From positions 1-44,913 of the forward strand of contig NZ_JAEMED010000013.1 in the NCBI RefSeq assembly GCF_016458205.1: a DNA stretch of 44,913 nucleotides, in the 5' to 3' direction. The notes under the pieces were generated by a model, which was not told the origin of the DNA, did not search any database, and was given only the letters and a program-made list of their open reading frames with translations. The position numbers and the translations under genes were made by a program. Of the stretch, positions 31,664 to 43,511 are shown piece after piece; position 1 is the stretch's first letter, and each line of letters starts with the position of its first letter. The stretch is from Streptococcus sp. 121 (GTDB lineage Bacteria > Bacillota > Bacilli > Lactobacillales > Streptococcaceae).

Positions 31664-32923
31664 ATGAAAAAAATTGTGATTAATGGCGGGCGACCTCTTA
31701 AGGGAGAGGTGGCTGTTTCAGGTGCCAAAAATAGTGTAGTGGCCTTGATTCCAGCAATTATTTTGTCGGATGATGTGGTGACTTTAGACGGCGTGCCAGA
31801 TATTTCTGACGTCGCGAGTTTGATTGATATTATGGAAGTGATGGGGGCTAAGGTCAAACGTGAAGGAGATACCTTGGAGATAGATCCTTCTGGTGTGCAA
31901 TCCATGCCCATGCCTTATGGAAAAATCAATTCGCTTCGGGCTTCCTACTATTTTTATGGTTCTTTGTTAGGTCGCTTCGGAGAGGCGACTGTCGGTTTGC
32001 CTGGAGGCTGTGACCTTGGTCCTCGGCCCATTGATCTCCATCTGAAGGCATTTGAAGCCATGGGGGCCCGGATGACTTATGAAGGAAACTCCATGCATTT
32101 GACAACGGATGGTCAGGGAATTCATGGAGCTACGATTTACATGGATACGGTCTCCGTGGGGGCTACCATCAATACGATGCTAGCAGCTGTCAAAGCAAAA
32201 GGGAAGACCGTTATTGAAAATGCGGCGCGTGAGCCTGAGATTATCGATGTGGCGACCCTTCTCAACAATATGGGAGCCCATGTTCGGGGGGCAGGGACAG
32301 ATGTCATCACCATTGAAGGAGTGGAACGCCTCCATGGCACTCGTCACCAGGTGATTCCAGATCGAATTGAAGCGGGGAGCTATATCGCCATGGCGGCTGC
32401 CGTTGGGGAAGGGGTAAAAATTACCAATGTTCTCTATGAGCATTTGGAAGGTTTTATTGCCAAGTTGGAAGAAATGGGGGTTCGTATGACTGTTTCTGAA
32501 GATAGTGTCTTCGTCGAGAAACAAGACAGCCTCAAAGCGATTCATATTAAAACAGCCCCTTATCCTGGTTTTGCGACGGACTTGCAACAACCCATCACTC
32601 CTTTGCTGTTGAAAGCTGAGGGCCGTGGTTTAATCATGGATACCATCTATGAAAAGCGGGTCAACCATGTGCCAGAATTGGCCCGAATGGGAGCGACGAT
32701 TACAACTGTTGGGAATCAGATTAGTTACGAAGGTCCCAATCAATTGCATGGCGCTCCGGTAAAAGCTACGGATTTACGTGCAGGTGCTGCGCTTGTGACA
32801 GCTGGTTTGATGGCTCAAGGGCAGACTGAAATTACCAATGTCGAATTTATCTTACGTGGCTATTCGAACATTATTGAAAAATTGCGGAACTTAGGTGCTT
32901 CTATCGAATTAGTGGAAGAATAA
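31664..32923 (+). CDS. murA: UDP-N-acetylglucosamine 1-carboxyvinyltransferase
   Basis: The 419-residue enzyme catalyses the first committed step of peptidoglycan synthesis, adding enolpyruvate to UDP-GlcNAc. It has the conserved Lys-Asn pair ([13 protein letters not shown], Lys22/Asn23) and the active-site Cys in [17 protein letters not shown] (fosfomycin target). Streptococci carry two MurA paralogues; which one this is cannot be settled here. The ribosome site (GAAAGAG) is weak. Confidence 0.95.
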   Translation: MKKIVINGGRPLKGEVAVSGAKNSVVALIPAIILSDDVVTLDGVPDISDVASLIDIMEVMGAKVKREGDTLEIDPSGVQSMPMPYGKINSLRASYYFYGSLLGRFGEATVGLPGGCDLGPRPIDLHLKAFEAMGARMTYEGNSMHLTTDGQGIHGATIYMDTVSVGATINTMLAAVKAKGKTVIENAAREPEIIDVATLLNNMGAHVRGAGTDVITIEGVERLHGTRHQVIPDRIEAGSYIAMAAAVGEGVKITNVLYEHLEGFIAKLEEMGVRMTVSEDSVFVEKQDSLKAIHIKTAPYPGFATDLQQPITPLLLKAEGRGLIMDTIYEKRVNHVPELARMGATITTVGNQISYEGPNQLHGAPVKATDLRAGAALVTAGLMAQGQTEITNVEFILRGYSNIIEKLRNLGASIELVEE

Positions 32924-33040
32924 ATCCTAAGTAAGAGACCAATTGGCCTGAACTTCCATCGTTACAGGTGTAACCAATGAATGTGATGAGGGCAGGGCGC
33001 ATGTCCTAGCTCTTTTCTTTTGGACCAAGGAGGCGCCAAT

Positions 33041-33589
33041 ATGACTATTTGGACTCATTTAGCTCAACACTCTTTTGAAGAGACGCCCCGCCTGTTTTTG
33101 CGCCCCCCTCTCATAACGGACTTGGCCGCTTTTCATGAGTTGGCTAGCGATCCACAAAATGTAACCTACATTTTTCCAGCTCAGGCAAGTAGGGAAGAGA
33201 GTCTCCATTTATGGACTCATGCTTTTCTTAAACATCCACTTGGGACTTGGGTTTTGGAGGATCCTCATGAGCATCGGCTAATAGGGGTTATTCGTTTGGA
33301 AAAAATCCAAGAATCGCTAAGGCAGGCAGAAGTTGGCTATTTTTTACATAAAAAGTATTGGGGTCAGAGCCTGATGGCGGAAGCTTTAAGTCACCTTTGT
33401 CAGATCTTGCTGGAATCAGGTGGCTTGGAATCCCTGAGTCTTCAGGTACACTTGGAAAATACGGCCAGCCAGCGGGTGGCCCAGAAAGCCGGCTTTGAAC
33501 TTTTACGCCAATTCAAAGGTAGTGATCGCTATAGTCGGAAAATGCGGGACTACTTAGAATTCCGACGAAAGCGAGGACGCTATGAGTAA
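33041..33589 (+). CDS. GNAT acetyltransferase, RimJ/RimL type
   Basis: The 182-residue protein begins with ETPRLFLRPPLITD, typical of RimJ/RimL-like enzymes, and has the acetyl-CoA region EVGYFLHKKYWGQSLMAEAL and ENTASQRVAQKAGFELL. The acceptor is unknown. The ATG at 33041 has AGGAGG at 7 bp; the longer TTG frame is ignored. It overlaps the next gene by 8 bp. Confidence 0.85.
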   Translation: MTIWTHLAQHSFEETPRLFLRPPLITDLAAFHELASDPQNVTYIFPAQASREESLHLWTHAFLKHPLGTWVLEDPHEHRLIGVIRLEKIQESLRQAEVGYFLHKKYWGQSLMAEALSHLCQILLESGGLESLSLQVHLENTASQRVAQKAGFELLRQFKGSDRYSRKMRDYLEFRRKRGRYE

Positions 33590-34859
33590 GCATCAGGATG
33601 TCTTAGATTATTTAGAATCTATGGTGGTTGGCCGCAAGGTCAGTGTTCGTAGTGTGGCAAATTTCCTTGGAATTAGTGAGGGAACCGCCTACAGGGCTAT
33701 CAAGGAGGCCCAGGCACGGGGCTGGGTAGAAACACGGCCTCGAAGTGGGACTGTCAGAGTGGCACCACGAGAGGAAAGCCAGACACCCCTAACCTATGCG
33801 GAAATTGTGGAGGTCACCCAAGCAAGAGTTTTAGCAGGAGAGGCAGGTTTACAGAAGGAATTCTCAGCCTTTAGTATTGGAGCCATGTCCAGGGAGAATG
33901 TGGTCACACATTTGAAGGATGGCGGCTTAGTAATCGTCGGTGATCGGACCTCAGTTCAGCGTTTGGCCTTGCACCATGATTGTGCGGTTTTAGTAACCGG
34001 AGGGTTTCCTGTGACTGAAGAGATTCTTGCCTTGGCGAATTCCCTATCCATTCCCATTCTATCAAGTGGGGAAGATACCTATCAGGTGGCTAGTCAGATT
34101 TCCCAAGCGGTTTCCCAGCGGCAAATCAAGGCCCACATTATGACCGTCGCGGATGGTTACCGGTCGAGTGATATTTATGGAGTATTGACCGATCAGGATT
34201 TAGTCAGAGATTTCTTGGCCATGGTTCAGAAGAAGCACTTTTCGTCCTTTCCTATCGTCAACGGGACTGGACAATACCTTGGTGTGGTCCGGCTCCAGGA
34301 TATAGGTGGTCAGGCTGGTAGTGTGGTTTTGGAATCGGTGTTGACGAATAGCCTTTTACCGGTGGCAGCCTATACGAGTTTGGCCGTGGCCCAGCGGAAG
34401 ATGATGGACCAGGGAGTAGAGCTTTTGCCGGTTGTAGATGACGAAAATCAACTTTTAGGAGTTCTGACCCGAGAGGATGTAATTGCCCTTTTGTCACAGG
34501 AAGGGACCCAGTTAAAGGCTACATTTTCCGAGCAGGTTCGCCCGCACCTGGAGAAGCTAGGTTCGGACTACCGCTTGCGGGTAGACCCATCGCTTTTGGA
34601 TGAGCAGGGGAGTCTGGCTGCGGGAGTCTTGACTGAGGTTGCCCTACAGGTCTCTAAGAAAGAATTGGCGCTAGCCGGCTCTGGATTCTTTCTGACTTCA
34701 GCTTCGGTCCATGTTTTTCAGACCATAGAAGTGGAAGAGGAGTTGCTTGTGGTGGTCCGCCTCTTGCACCAAAGTCGGTCTAGTCGCGTTTTACAATTAT
34801 TATTTAAGGAAAATGAGCAGGCAGTTGCTCAAGTTACAATAGAAATTACAGTTCAATGA
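33582..34859 (+). CDS. spxR: CBS-HotDog transcription factor (SpxR/YtoI-like)
   Basis: 425 residues in four parts: an N-terminal winged helix-turn-helix (VRSVANFLGISEGTAYRAI, about 18-60), a DRTGG-like domain (about 70-185), a pair of CBS domains (about 190-310; LTDQDLVRDFLAMVQKKHF and VLTREDVIALL) that usually bind adenine nucleotides, and a C-terminal hot-dog fold. This is the architecture of pneumococcal SpxR and Bacillus YtoI, which link nucleotide or CoA status to gene control. It overlaps the GNAT gene and precedes map by 9 bp. The symbol is given by domain order. Confidence 0.8.
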   Translation: MSKHQDVLDYLESMVVGRKVSVRSVANFLGISEGTAYRAIKEAQARGWVETRPRSGTVRVAPREESQTPLTYAEIVEVTQARVLAGEAGLQKEFSAFSIGAMSRENVVTHLKDGGLVIVGDRTSVQRLALHHDCAVLVTGGFPVTEEILALANSLSIPILSSGEDTYQVASQISQAVSQRQIKAHIMTVADGYRSSDIYGVLTDQDLVRDFLAMVQKKHFSSFPIVNGTGQYLGVVRLQDIGGQAGSVVLESVLTNSLLPVAAYTSLAVAQRKMMDQGVELLPVVDDENQLLGVLTREDVIALLSQEGTQLKATFSEQVRPHLEKLGSDYRLRVDPSLLDEQGSLAAGVLTEVALQVSKKELALAGSGFFLTSASVHVFQTIEVEEELLVVVRLLHQSRSSRVLQLLFKENEQAVAQVTIEITVQ

Positions 34860-34868
34860 GGAGAGAAG

Positions 34869-35726
34869 ATGATTACCTTAAAATCACAGCGAGAAATTGA
34901 GTTAATGAAGGCGAGTGGGGAGTTCTTGGCGAGCGTACATCGTGGATTGAGAGATATGATTAAGCCAGGAATTGATATGTGGGAAATTGAGGAGTATGTC
35001 CGTCGCCGTTGCAAGGAAGACAATGCGCTGCCTTTGCAAATTGGGGTTGAGGGGCATTTAATGGACTATCCTTATGCAACTTGTTGTTCATTGAACGATG
35101 AAGTGGCCCATGCTTTCCCTCGTCATCAAAAATTAAAGAATGGCGACTTGATCAAGGTGGATATGGTCGTTGGCTTAGTCGATAAGACTGAGTTGGATGT
35201 TTCCAAGTTGGATTTTGATGATGTACCAACAATGCGTCGTTTGTCTGAAGATTTCCGTGGAGGGGTAGCAGATTCCTGTTGGGCATATGCCGTTGGGGAG
35301 GTTACACCAGCAGTTCAAGAGCTGATGGACGTCACTAAGGAGTGCTTGTACCGTGGAATCGCGGCTGCACAAGTTGGCAATCGCTTAGGTGACATCGGAG
35401 CTGCGATTCAAGAATACGCTGAGAGCAAAGGTTACGGTGTGGTTCGAGATTTGGTAGGGCATGGAGTCGGTCCAACCATGCACGAAGAGCCCAACGTCCC
35501 CCATTATGGTCGAGCTGGTCGTGGTCTCCGCCTTAAAGAGGGGATGGTTCTAACCATTGAGCCTATGATTAACCAAGGTACTTGGGAAATCGATACTGAT
35601 ATGAAAACGGGTTGGGCCCACAAAACCCTTGATGGTAGCTGGTCTTGCCAATATGAACACCAGTTCGTGATTACCAAGGATGGGCCAGTTATTTTGACGA
35701 GTCAAGGGGAAGAAGGAACTTATTAA
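34869..35726 (+). CDS. map: Methionine aminopeptidase
   Basis: The 285-residue metalloenzyme removes the initiator Met from nascent proteins. Residues LMKASGEFLASVHRGL and the metal-binding series (KVDMVVG, GHGVGPTMHEEPNV, EPMINQGT, EHQFVI) are all present. It carries an insertion around FDDVPTMRRLSEDFRGGVADSC (about 115-140), as in the longer streptococcal type I enzymes. GGAGAG precedes the ATG. Confidence 0.95.
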   Translation: MITLKSQREIELMKASGEFLASVHRGLRDMIKPGIDMWEIEEYVRRRCKEDNALPLQIGVEGHLMDYPYATCCSLNDEVAHAFPRHQKLKNGDLIKVDMVVGLVDKTELDVSKLDFDDVPTMRRLSEDFRGGVADSCWAYAVGEVTPAVQELMDVTKECLYRGIAAAQVGNRLGDIGAAIQEYAESKGYGVVRDLVGHGVGPTMHEEPNVPHYGRAGRGLRLKEGMVLTIEPMINQGTWEIDTDMKTGWAHKTLDGSWSCQYEHQFVITKDGPVILTSQGEEGTY

Positions 35727-35727
35727 T

Positions 35728-36054
35728 ACTTAACGAATTTCAAAATCAGAATACTCGCGGAATTTCAAAAAATGACAAGGACAGCTGATGATAGTGCAAC
35801 TGGTCTGGGAGACTTGTTGAATTTTATCAATAGACTTCCTTCAAAACAGTGACGGAACTTGAGATTCATCGGGGTTATCATTTGAAAAAAAAGACTGAGT
35901 CACAAGATATTTCAGTGTGGTTATGCGATATTTCATGTGTGAAATTGAATCAAATACATTAGTTCCGCAGGAAGTTAATGAAGCGTGCAAGGCACGCAAT
36001 CAATCAGTTCATCAAAGAGGCTTGACAAAGTCAGATTTTGAAATTCAATGAGTA
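35728..36054. repeat. Composite RUP-like MITE family B with a nested insertion
   Basis: A truncated end (TACTTAACGAATTTCAAAAT at 35728) lies next to a full element running from TACTCGCGGAATTTC (35752) to the complement of TACTCATTGAATTTCAAAAT at 36054. It is the reverse of copy 1 (5268-5411), split in the middle by a family C MITE. It fills most of the gap between map and the BrkB gene. Confidence 0.8.
35831..35977. repeat. MITE family C, copy 2, nested in family B
   Basis: TAGACTTCCTTC...CCGCAGGAAGTTA ends; the interior is the reverse complement of 11107-11257 with scattered changes. It interrupts the family B element, so it arrived later. Confidence 0.8.
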
Positions 36055-36144
36055 TAAGATTACCGATTATGGCTAGACTAGATTAAAGGATGATGGAAGT
36101 TTGTGACTTGATCAGTTAGGGGCGCTATCGGTAGAGGTAAAAAA

Positions 36145-37038
36145 ATGAAACAACAACTGCATGCACTCCTAGACTGGGGGAAGACTTTACTTCAAGGACC
36201 ATGGTTACAAGCGGGAATCCGCTTTTATGGTCAGGCGGGGAGTCAAGTAATGGCTATCGCCATTGCCTACTATTTGATGCTCTCCCTGATTCCATTTTTT
36301 CTGATAGTGGCCAACCTTTTACCCTACCTGCCGATTGATAGTGGAGATATTTTGTCTTATCTTGAAGCCTGGGTTCCAGAGAGTCTCTATCCCTCTTTAG
36401 CCCAAGTGGTAGAGGGAGTACTCTCAAAACCTTCGACTGGTTTTTGGAGTATAGCTTTGATCTCGGCTTTCTGGACTCTGTCTTCAGCTATGTGGATGGT
36501 CGAGCAAAGTTTCAATAAGGTTTACGGAGTGGAGAAGCGAACCAGTTATCTAGTGTCGCGGATACTGAGTTTAGTCATGGGAGTCCTCTTACAATTAGTA
36601 ATCTTTTTTTTAAGCTTTCTTTCTCTCTTTAGCAGTTACTTGTTGGAGACGTTGAAGAGCTTCTTGAATTTAGATTATTTGCCCTTAGAGGACCTCATTC
36701 GAGGCCTCAGTAACTGGAGCTTTGTTCCTCTGCTAATATTGCTTTTCTTTCTCTATTTCAGTTTGCCCAATGTTCGGATTACACGTATCCGTTATACCCT
36801 TCCGGGGATTCTTTTAGTCACTGGCTTTTTCTACGTCTTTAATGGCTTGATTAACCAATATTTGATTCGGTACATGGGCCGCTTTACAGATTATCGTTTG
36901 GTCGGTTCTGTTGTCCTCTTCGCTGTTATTTTTTGGTTCGTTTTAGTAGGGCGGATTTTAATTATTGGCGCCGTATTAAACGCCTCCTACCAATTTGTGC
37001 AGGAAGGCGATTTTGAGAGTAAATCATATCTAAAATAA
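36145..37038 (+). CDS. YihY/virulence factor BrkB family membrane protein
   Basis: The 297-residue protein has about six membrane segments. Family marks are AIAYYLMLSLIPFFLIVANLL, ALISAFWTLSSAMWMVEQSFNKVYGV and a C-terminal YRLVGSVVLFAVIFWFVLVG. Called RNase BN in old annotation, it is now regarded as a membrane protein of unknown (possibly export) role. The upstream gap holds the MITE and then about 90 bp with no clear promoter. Confidence 0.88.
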   Translation: MKQQLHALLDWGKTLLQGPWLQAGIRFYGQAGSQVMAIAIAYYLMLSLIPFFLIVANLLPYLPIDSGDILSYLEAWVPESLYPSLAQVVEGVLSKPSTGFWSIALISAFWTLSSAMWMVEQSFNKVYGVEKRTSYLVSRILSLVMGVLLQLVIFFLSFLSLFSSYLLETLKSFLNLDYLPLEDLIRGLSNWSFVPLLILLFFLYFSLPNVRITRIRYTLPGILLVTGFFYVFNGLINQYLIRYMGRFTDYRLVGSVVLFAVIFWFVLVGRILIIGAVLNASYQFVQEGDFESKSYLK

Positions 37039-37040
37039 AA

Positions 37041-37075
37041 AAAGAGGCTGGGACGAAAAATCCTAGCCTTTCTTG
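37041..37075. terminator. Bidirectional terminator between BrkB and GtrA genes
   Basis: AGGCTGGGA / TCCTAGCCT stem (one G-T pair) with A-run upstream and T-rich tail. It overlaps the last codons of the minus-strand gtrA-like gene. Confidence 0.7.
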
Positions 37076-37503
37076 TTGGTAAAAACAAATAGTTTGCTTA
37101 GCACGTAATTGAGAACAATAATGAAGACCTGAGAGAAGAGCGCCACAATGGCATTGACAGCTTGGAGGTCCTGGTTCACAAATTGCCCAATAATCCCCGG
37201 AAAGAGGGTCACGAAGAAGTAGCTCAAAGCAATGTCCAAAACCAAGGTGCCTAAGCGGGCCATGAAAAATTTGACTAAGCGCTGCCAGCGACCATCTTTG
37301 GCTTGCTGAAAAACAAAGAGATCGTTGGTGATAAAAGCAAAGAGAATCGTCAAAATATTGGCTACCGCTGTAGACAAGACCGCAGCTTGGGTTAAATAAA
37401 AGAAACTTGTCCGTAATATCAGGTAGACGACTGTCGCCAGAACTCCAAAAAAGAGATAGGACAAAACTTCGTTGTTAAAAAATTTTTTTAGTAATGCTTT
37501 CAT
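37063..37503 (-). CDS. GtrA family membrane protein
   Basis: The 146-residue protein has four membrane segments and the GtrA pattern (SYLFFGVLATVVYLILR; NILTILFAFITNDLFVF; a C-terminal IVLNYVLSKLFVF). Members help move lipid-linked sugars for surface-polymer glycosylation. No glycosyltransferase neighbour is present, so the target is unknown. The gene is divergent from queT. Confidence 0.88.
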   Translation of the reverse strand: MKALLKKFFNNEVLSYLFFGVLATVVYLILRTSFFYLTQAAVLSTAVANILTILFAFITNDLFVFQQAKDGRWQRLVKFFMARLGTLVLDIALSYFFVTLFPGIIGQFVNQDLQAVNAIVALFSQVFIIVLNYVLSKLFVFTNKKG

Positions 37504-37537
37504 AAATGTTAGTCTACCACAAAGACAGAAATTGTGC

Positions 37538-37543
37538 TATACT
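37538..37543 (+). promoter_or_regulatory. -10 of the queT leader
   Basis: TATACT preceded by TGTGC (extended -10); the -35 is weak. It lies about 20 bp upstream of the riboswitch. Confidence 0.6.
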
Positions 37544-37560
37544 TGGGGAGTTGTGGAACA

Positions 37561-37620
37561 ACCCTTGACGCTTCCTTCTTTCGTCAAGCATATTATAAGC
37601 GGTGGAGCCGCTAAAGGAGT
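37561..37620 (+). promoter_or_regulatory. preQ1-II riboswitch
   Basis: CTTGACG (37564-37570) pairs with CGTCAAG (37582-37588); CATATTATAAGCGG, the small GCGG/CCGC hairpin and AAAGGAG follow. This is the streptococcal preQ1-II (COG4708) layout. The 3' strand includes the queT Shine-Dalgarno, so preQ1 should repress translation. Confidence 0.88.
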
Positions 37621-37624
37621 TTTT

Positions 37625-38134
37625 ATGAAATCTTTGACAACCCGAGATTGGGCTCAGATGTCCCTAGTTGCAGCACTCTATGTTCTCTTAACGGTCTTGC
37701 CCCCCTTTAATGCGTTGAGCTATGGGGCCTACCAGTTACGTTTATCAGAGATGCTGAATTTTTTTGCTTTTTTGCATCCCAAGTATATTTTGTCTTTGAC
37801 TGTTGGGTGTATGTTGGCCAATTTCTATAGTTTTGGAATGATTGATGTTTTCGTTGGTGGAGGTTCGACCTTGGTCTTTGTCTCAATAGGGGTCTATTTG
37901 TTTAAATCCTGGGTTGGCAAGGGGAAAATTTTTGGCCTCTTTGATCGGGGTTATTTTGCATTTGCCCTATTCTTTGCCATTTCCATGATAACAATTGCCT
38001 TGGAATTACACCTTTTGCAAGGCTTACCTCTTTTCTTGACTTGGTTTACGACTGCAGTTGGAGAATTCGTTTCACTCTTGCTTGGAGTTGTCCTTTTCCA
38101 AAACTTGGAAAAACGTCTGCGGACCTTTTTTTAA
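37625..38134 (+). CDS. queT: QueT-type queuosine precursor transporter
   Basis: The 169-residue membrane protein is a predicted S component of an energy-coupling-factor transporter for preQ1 or a related queuosine precursor. Features are five or six hydrophobic segments, the PPFNALSYGAYQLRLSEML block and GMIDVFVGGGSTL. The start is the ATG at 37625 directly behind the riboswitch AAAGGAG; the longer frame upstream runs through the riboswitch and is not real. Confidence 0.9.
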   Translation: MKSLTTRDWAQMSLVAALYVLLTVLPPFNALSYGAYQLRLSEMLNFFAFLHPKYILSLTVGCMLANFYSFGMIDVFVGGGSTLVFVSIGVYLFKSWVGKGKIFGLFDRGYFAFALFFAISMITIALELHLLQGLPLFLTWFTTAVGEFVSLLLGVVLFQNLEKRLRTFF

Positions 38135-38213
38135 TCCACTAGTTGGTAGGTCGGCGCTTTCCTTTAAAAACCTGGGACTGGATTAGCTTGCATAGCTTTA
38201 CGGACTGAAGAAT

Positions 38214-38250
38214 AAAAAGACTGATAAACGGATAGTTGTCAGTCTTTTTT
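38214..38250 (+). terminator. Terminator upstream of ligA
   Basis: AAAAAGACTGA pairs with TCAGTCTTTTT and is followed by a T-run, about 80 bp after queT. Confidence 0.8.
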
Positions 38251-38273
38251 GCACGAAAAAAGGCAAGGATTTG

Positions 38274-40249
<1,976 letters not shown>

Positions 40250-40250
<1 letters not shown>

Positions 40251-41206
40251 TGGTAGAAGAAAGACAAAGAGCTCGGTTGATTTACAATCCGACCTCTGGG
40301 CAGGAAATCATGAAACGCTATATTGCAGATGTACTGGATGTCCTTGAAGACATCGGGTATGAAACCTCCGCCTACCAAACCACCCCCCTGCCATTTTCAG
40401 CTCAAAAGGAAGCTGAAAGAGCAGCGCGTGCAGGTTTTGATTTAGTGATTGCTGCGGGGGGAGATGGGACTATCAATGAGGTTGTAAATGGAATTGCCCA
40501 TCTGGCTAAGCGACCCCGAATGGCTTTTATTCCTGTCGGGACTACCAATGACTATGCCAGGGCCTTGAAAATTCCTATGGGGGATCCAGTAGCAGCAGCC
40601 AAGGTTATTGCACAGAAGCAATTGGTTGAAATGGATATTGGCCGAGCTTATGGCAATAAACATTTTATCAATATTGCTGCTGCAGGCACCTTGTCGGAGC
40701 TGACCTATAGTGTTCCGAGTAATATCAAGACTCGGCTGGGTTATTTGGCCTATGTCGCTAAAGGGGCGGAAATGTTGCCGCGGTCAAAGTCTCGGAAGGT
40801 ACGATTGGAACATGACCAAGGTGTTTTTGAAGGCAAGGTTTCCTTGATTTTCGTAGCCTTAACCAATTCAATTGCCGGCTTTGAAAAGCTGGCTCCTGAC
40901 GCAAAGTTGGATGATGGGAATTTCACCGTCATCGTTGTCAAAACGGATCGGATTTTTGATATGATGTCACTCATAATCCAAGCGATAAATGGTGGGCAGC
41001 ATGTTTCAGATCCCAATGTGATTTATATAAAAAGTAAAGAAATTAAGTTGGAAGTTCTTGAAGGGGATCAGCAGTTCATGCTCAACTTAGATGGAGAGTA
41101 TGGAGGTGATACTCCAGTCCATTTGGAAGTACTTCCCAACCACTTAGAATTTTATGCCGATGTTGATGAAATTTCTGATGAAGCATTGACGGGCGATAGA
41201 GGATAA
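40250..41206 (+). CDS. dgkB: Diacylglycerol kinase (lipid kinase)
   Basis: 318 residues. The DAGK catalytic domain has RARLIYNPTSGQE at the N-terminus, the glycine-rich ATP site VIAAGGDGTINEVVNGI and PVGTTNDYARAL. It recycles diacylglycerol released during lipoteichoic acid synthesis to phosphatidic acid. GGAGG is 7 bp before the ATG at 40250, inside ligA. It is 2 bp upstream of pulA, so ligA-dgkB-pulA is one operon. Confidence 0.92.
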
Positions 41207-41208
41207 AA

Positions 41209-43506
41209 ATGATAGAATACCGTGTTTTGATTCACTACCATAGCCAGGAGGGGCGCTATGCTGGCGCTAATTTGTGGCAGTGGAAGGATGGCGATTTGGG
41301 GAGGGAAGTCTCCTTCACGACCTATGATTATTTTGGGATGACGACTGAACTTACATACCATAGTCAAGGCCCTTTATCCAATGCTAAGTTTTTGATCAAG
41401 GCTCAAGACTGGTCCTGGCAGTCCAGGGATTTTGAAGTACAACTCTTACCTGTTAATCTTCGTACTGAGGTTTGGGTCATTGAGGGGGATGATACCCTTT
41501 ATTATTCCAGGCAAGCAGCTATGGCTAGTCCGCGTTTTCGTTACCGCAATCCCCACGCCTTTGATATGGCTAATCATGCTCAGGGCTTTGATCAATACTG
41601 GGCTTATCAGGGCTGGCTGGGGGCTCGTTATGAGTCGGAAGCTTCCTTTTTTAAAGTTTGGGCACCGACTGCTAAACAGGTTGACCTAGTGGTTTACACC
41701 TCTGCTGCTAATGATGCACCGGTTTGGAAGATTTATCCTATGGAGCGTGGGAGTGTAGCTTCTACAGATCACGCCAAAAATGATATTGGGGTTTGGTATG
41801 CGCGTGTGACTACAGACATTCGTGGCCTAGCCTATCAATACCATGTTTACCAAGACTTTGATGATCGGTTGACCAGGGATCCCTATGCCCAGGCTGCCAC
41901 AGAAGACGGTTTGCGTTCAGTCCTTCTAGCAGAGGAAGATCGAGCTATTCCTAATTTTATCTTAGGGGATCAACGGGAAGCGACTTGGCGGATCGACCAG
42001 CCAACCAAGGCGGTCATCTATGAAATGCACGTGCGCGATTTAACAAAGTCACCGACATCTGGTGTGCCAGCCAGCTTACGGGGCACTTACTTGGGGGCTG
42101 CCTATCCAGGAGCTCAGACAGATTCTGGGCAGGCGACTGGGCTTGATTATATTAAGAGGTTGGGTGTAAACTATGTTCAACTACAGCCCATTGCAGATCG
42201 CTTTAAGCAGTATGATTCAAATGGGCAAGTGCTCTATAATTGGGGGTATGATCCGCAGAACTATAATGTGCCAGAATCCAGTCTGTCCAATCATTCCCAT
42301 TCCCCAGCTCAGGTGATTCGGGATCTTAAAACCATGATTAAAACGTATCATGATGCTGGTATTGGGGTCATTTTGGATGTGGTTTATAACCATGTTTACT
42401 CTACTCATAATAGTCCCTTTCAGGACCTGGTGCCAGACTATTATTTTCGAATGGCTCCTGATGGATCTTTCGAAAATGGAACGGGTGTCGGTAGTGAGAC
42501 TGCCAGCGAACACGCCATGTTTCGAAAATATATGTTAGACTCGTTACGGTATTGGGTGGAGGAGTATCAGGTCGACGGCTTCCGCTTTGATTTGATGGGA
42601 ATTCACGATGTGGAAACCATGAATCAGATTCGCCAAGCGATGGACGAGATCGACCCTCGTATTCTACTCTATGGTGAAGGTTGGGATATGGGCACTGTCC
42701 TTAGCCCAGAAGAGAAAGCTAAGAAAGACAATGCCTTTTTGATGCCAAGAATCGGTTTTTTTAATGATGATCAGCGCGACGCTTTGAAGGGATCAGAAGT
42801 TTTTGGCCATTTAAAAGCTGGATTTGTGAGTGGCCAAGGCAGTGATCATCAAGTTGTTCAAGCCTTCAAGGCCAGTCGCAACTTGGGAAGCTATCTAACT
42901 CCTTCTCAGGTCTTAAATTATGTACAAGCTCATGACAACTACAATCTTCACGATCTTTTGCAGGAACTTCATCCAGGTGAAGATGTGGCTATTCGGTGGC
43001 GACGCCAGGAGTTAGCTACCGTTCTAAATCTCCTGATGCCTGGTATGACCTTCATGGAAGCCGGGCAGGAATTTGGTCGGACCAAACTTCGAGCTACTGG
43101 GCCAGACGGGCAGGTAACCCAAGATGATAAAGAACGAGCCATGAATTCCTACAACGCCCCAGATGCAGTCAATCAAATTGATTGGAGCCGCCTAGACCAT
43201 GTCGGTCCTGCCCTGGATCGCATCCAAACTCTAATTGCACTCAAAGAAACCGAAAGCAATTTCAGTCCTTCCACCTATGAAGAAGTAGAGGAAAGATTGG
43301 TCTTTGGACCAATCCAAGAAGGTGCGGGACGATTAGAAGTGACTTTCCTTGGAAGTCAAAAAGACTACCGCCTTTATCTAACAGTGAAAGAACCGATACC
43401 TCTTGAAAAACTAGAGGAGTGGAATTTGGTTGTCAGCAACCAAATTAGCCTTGAAACGGGCAACCTAGAGCCACTTCACTATGCTCTTTTTGAAAAAATC
43501 GTATAA
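41209..43506 (+). CDS. pulA: Type I pullulanase
   Basis: The 765-residue enzyme cleaves alpha-1,6 branches in glycogen or pullulan. It begins with a carbohydrate-binding/N-terminal beta region, then the pullulanase signature YNWGYDPQNYNVPE. GH13 conserved regions are DVVYNHV, GFRFDLMG (nucleophile Asp), YGEGWDMG (acid/base Glu) and YVQAHDNYNLHD. It has no signal peptide and no cell-wall anchor, so it acts inside the cell, unlike the long surface pullulanases of streptococci. Confidence 0.95.
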   Translation: MIEYRVLIHYHSQEGRYAGANLWQWKDGDLGREVSFTTYDYFGMTTELTYHSQGPLSNAKFLIKAQDWSWQSRDFEVQLLPVNLRTEVWVIEGDDTLYYSRQAAMASPRFRYRNPHAFDMANHAQGFDQYWAYQGWLGARYESEASFFKVWAPTAKQVDLVVYTSAANDAPVWKIYPMERGSVASTDHAKNDIGVWYARVTTDIRGLAYQYHVYQDFDDRLTRDPYAQAATEDGLRSVLLAEEDRAIPNFILGDQREATWRIDQPTKAVIYEMHVRDLTKSPTSGVPASLRGTYLGAAYPGAQTDSGQATGLDYIKRLGVNYVQLQPIADRFKQYDSNGQVLYNWGYDPQNYNVPESSLSNHSHSPAQVIRDLKTMIKTYHDAGIGVILDVVYNHVYSTHNSPFQDLVPDYYFRMAPDGSFENGTGVGSETASEHAMFRKYMLDSLRYWVEEYQVDGFRFDLMGIHDVETMNQIRQAMDEIDPRILLYGEGWDMGTVLSPEEKAKKDNAFLMPRIGFFNDDQRDALKGSEVFGHLKAGFVSGQGSDHQVVQAFKASRNLGSYLTPSQVLNYVQAHDNYNLHDLLQELHPGEDVAIRWRRQELATVLNLLMPGMTFMEAGQEFGRTKLRATGPDGQVTQDDKERAMNSYNAPDAVNQIDWSRLDHVGPALDRIQTLIALKETESNFSPSTYEEVEERLVFGPIQEGAGRLEVTFLGSQKDYRLYLTVKEPIPLEKLEEWNLVVSNQISLETGNLEPLHYALFEKIV

Positions 43507-43511
43507 AAATA

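Noticed and set aside
37472..37624. N-terminal extension of QueT
   Set aside because: It would be translated through the preQ1-II riboswitch and is not membrane-protein-like; the ATG at 37625 behind AAAGGAG is the start.
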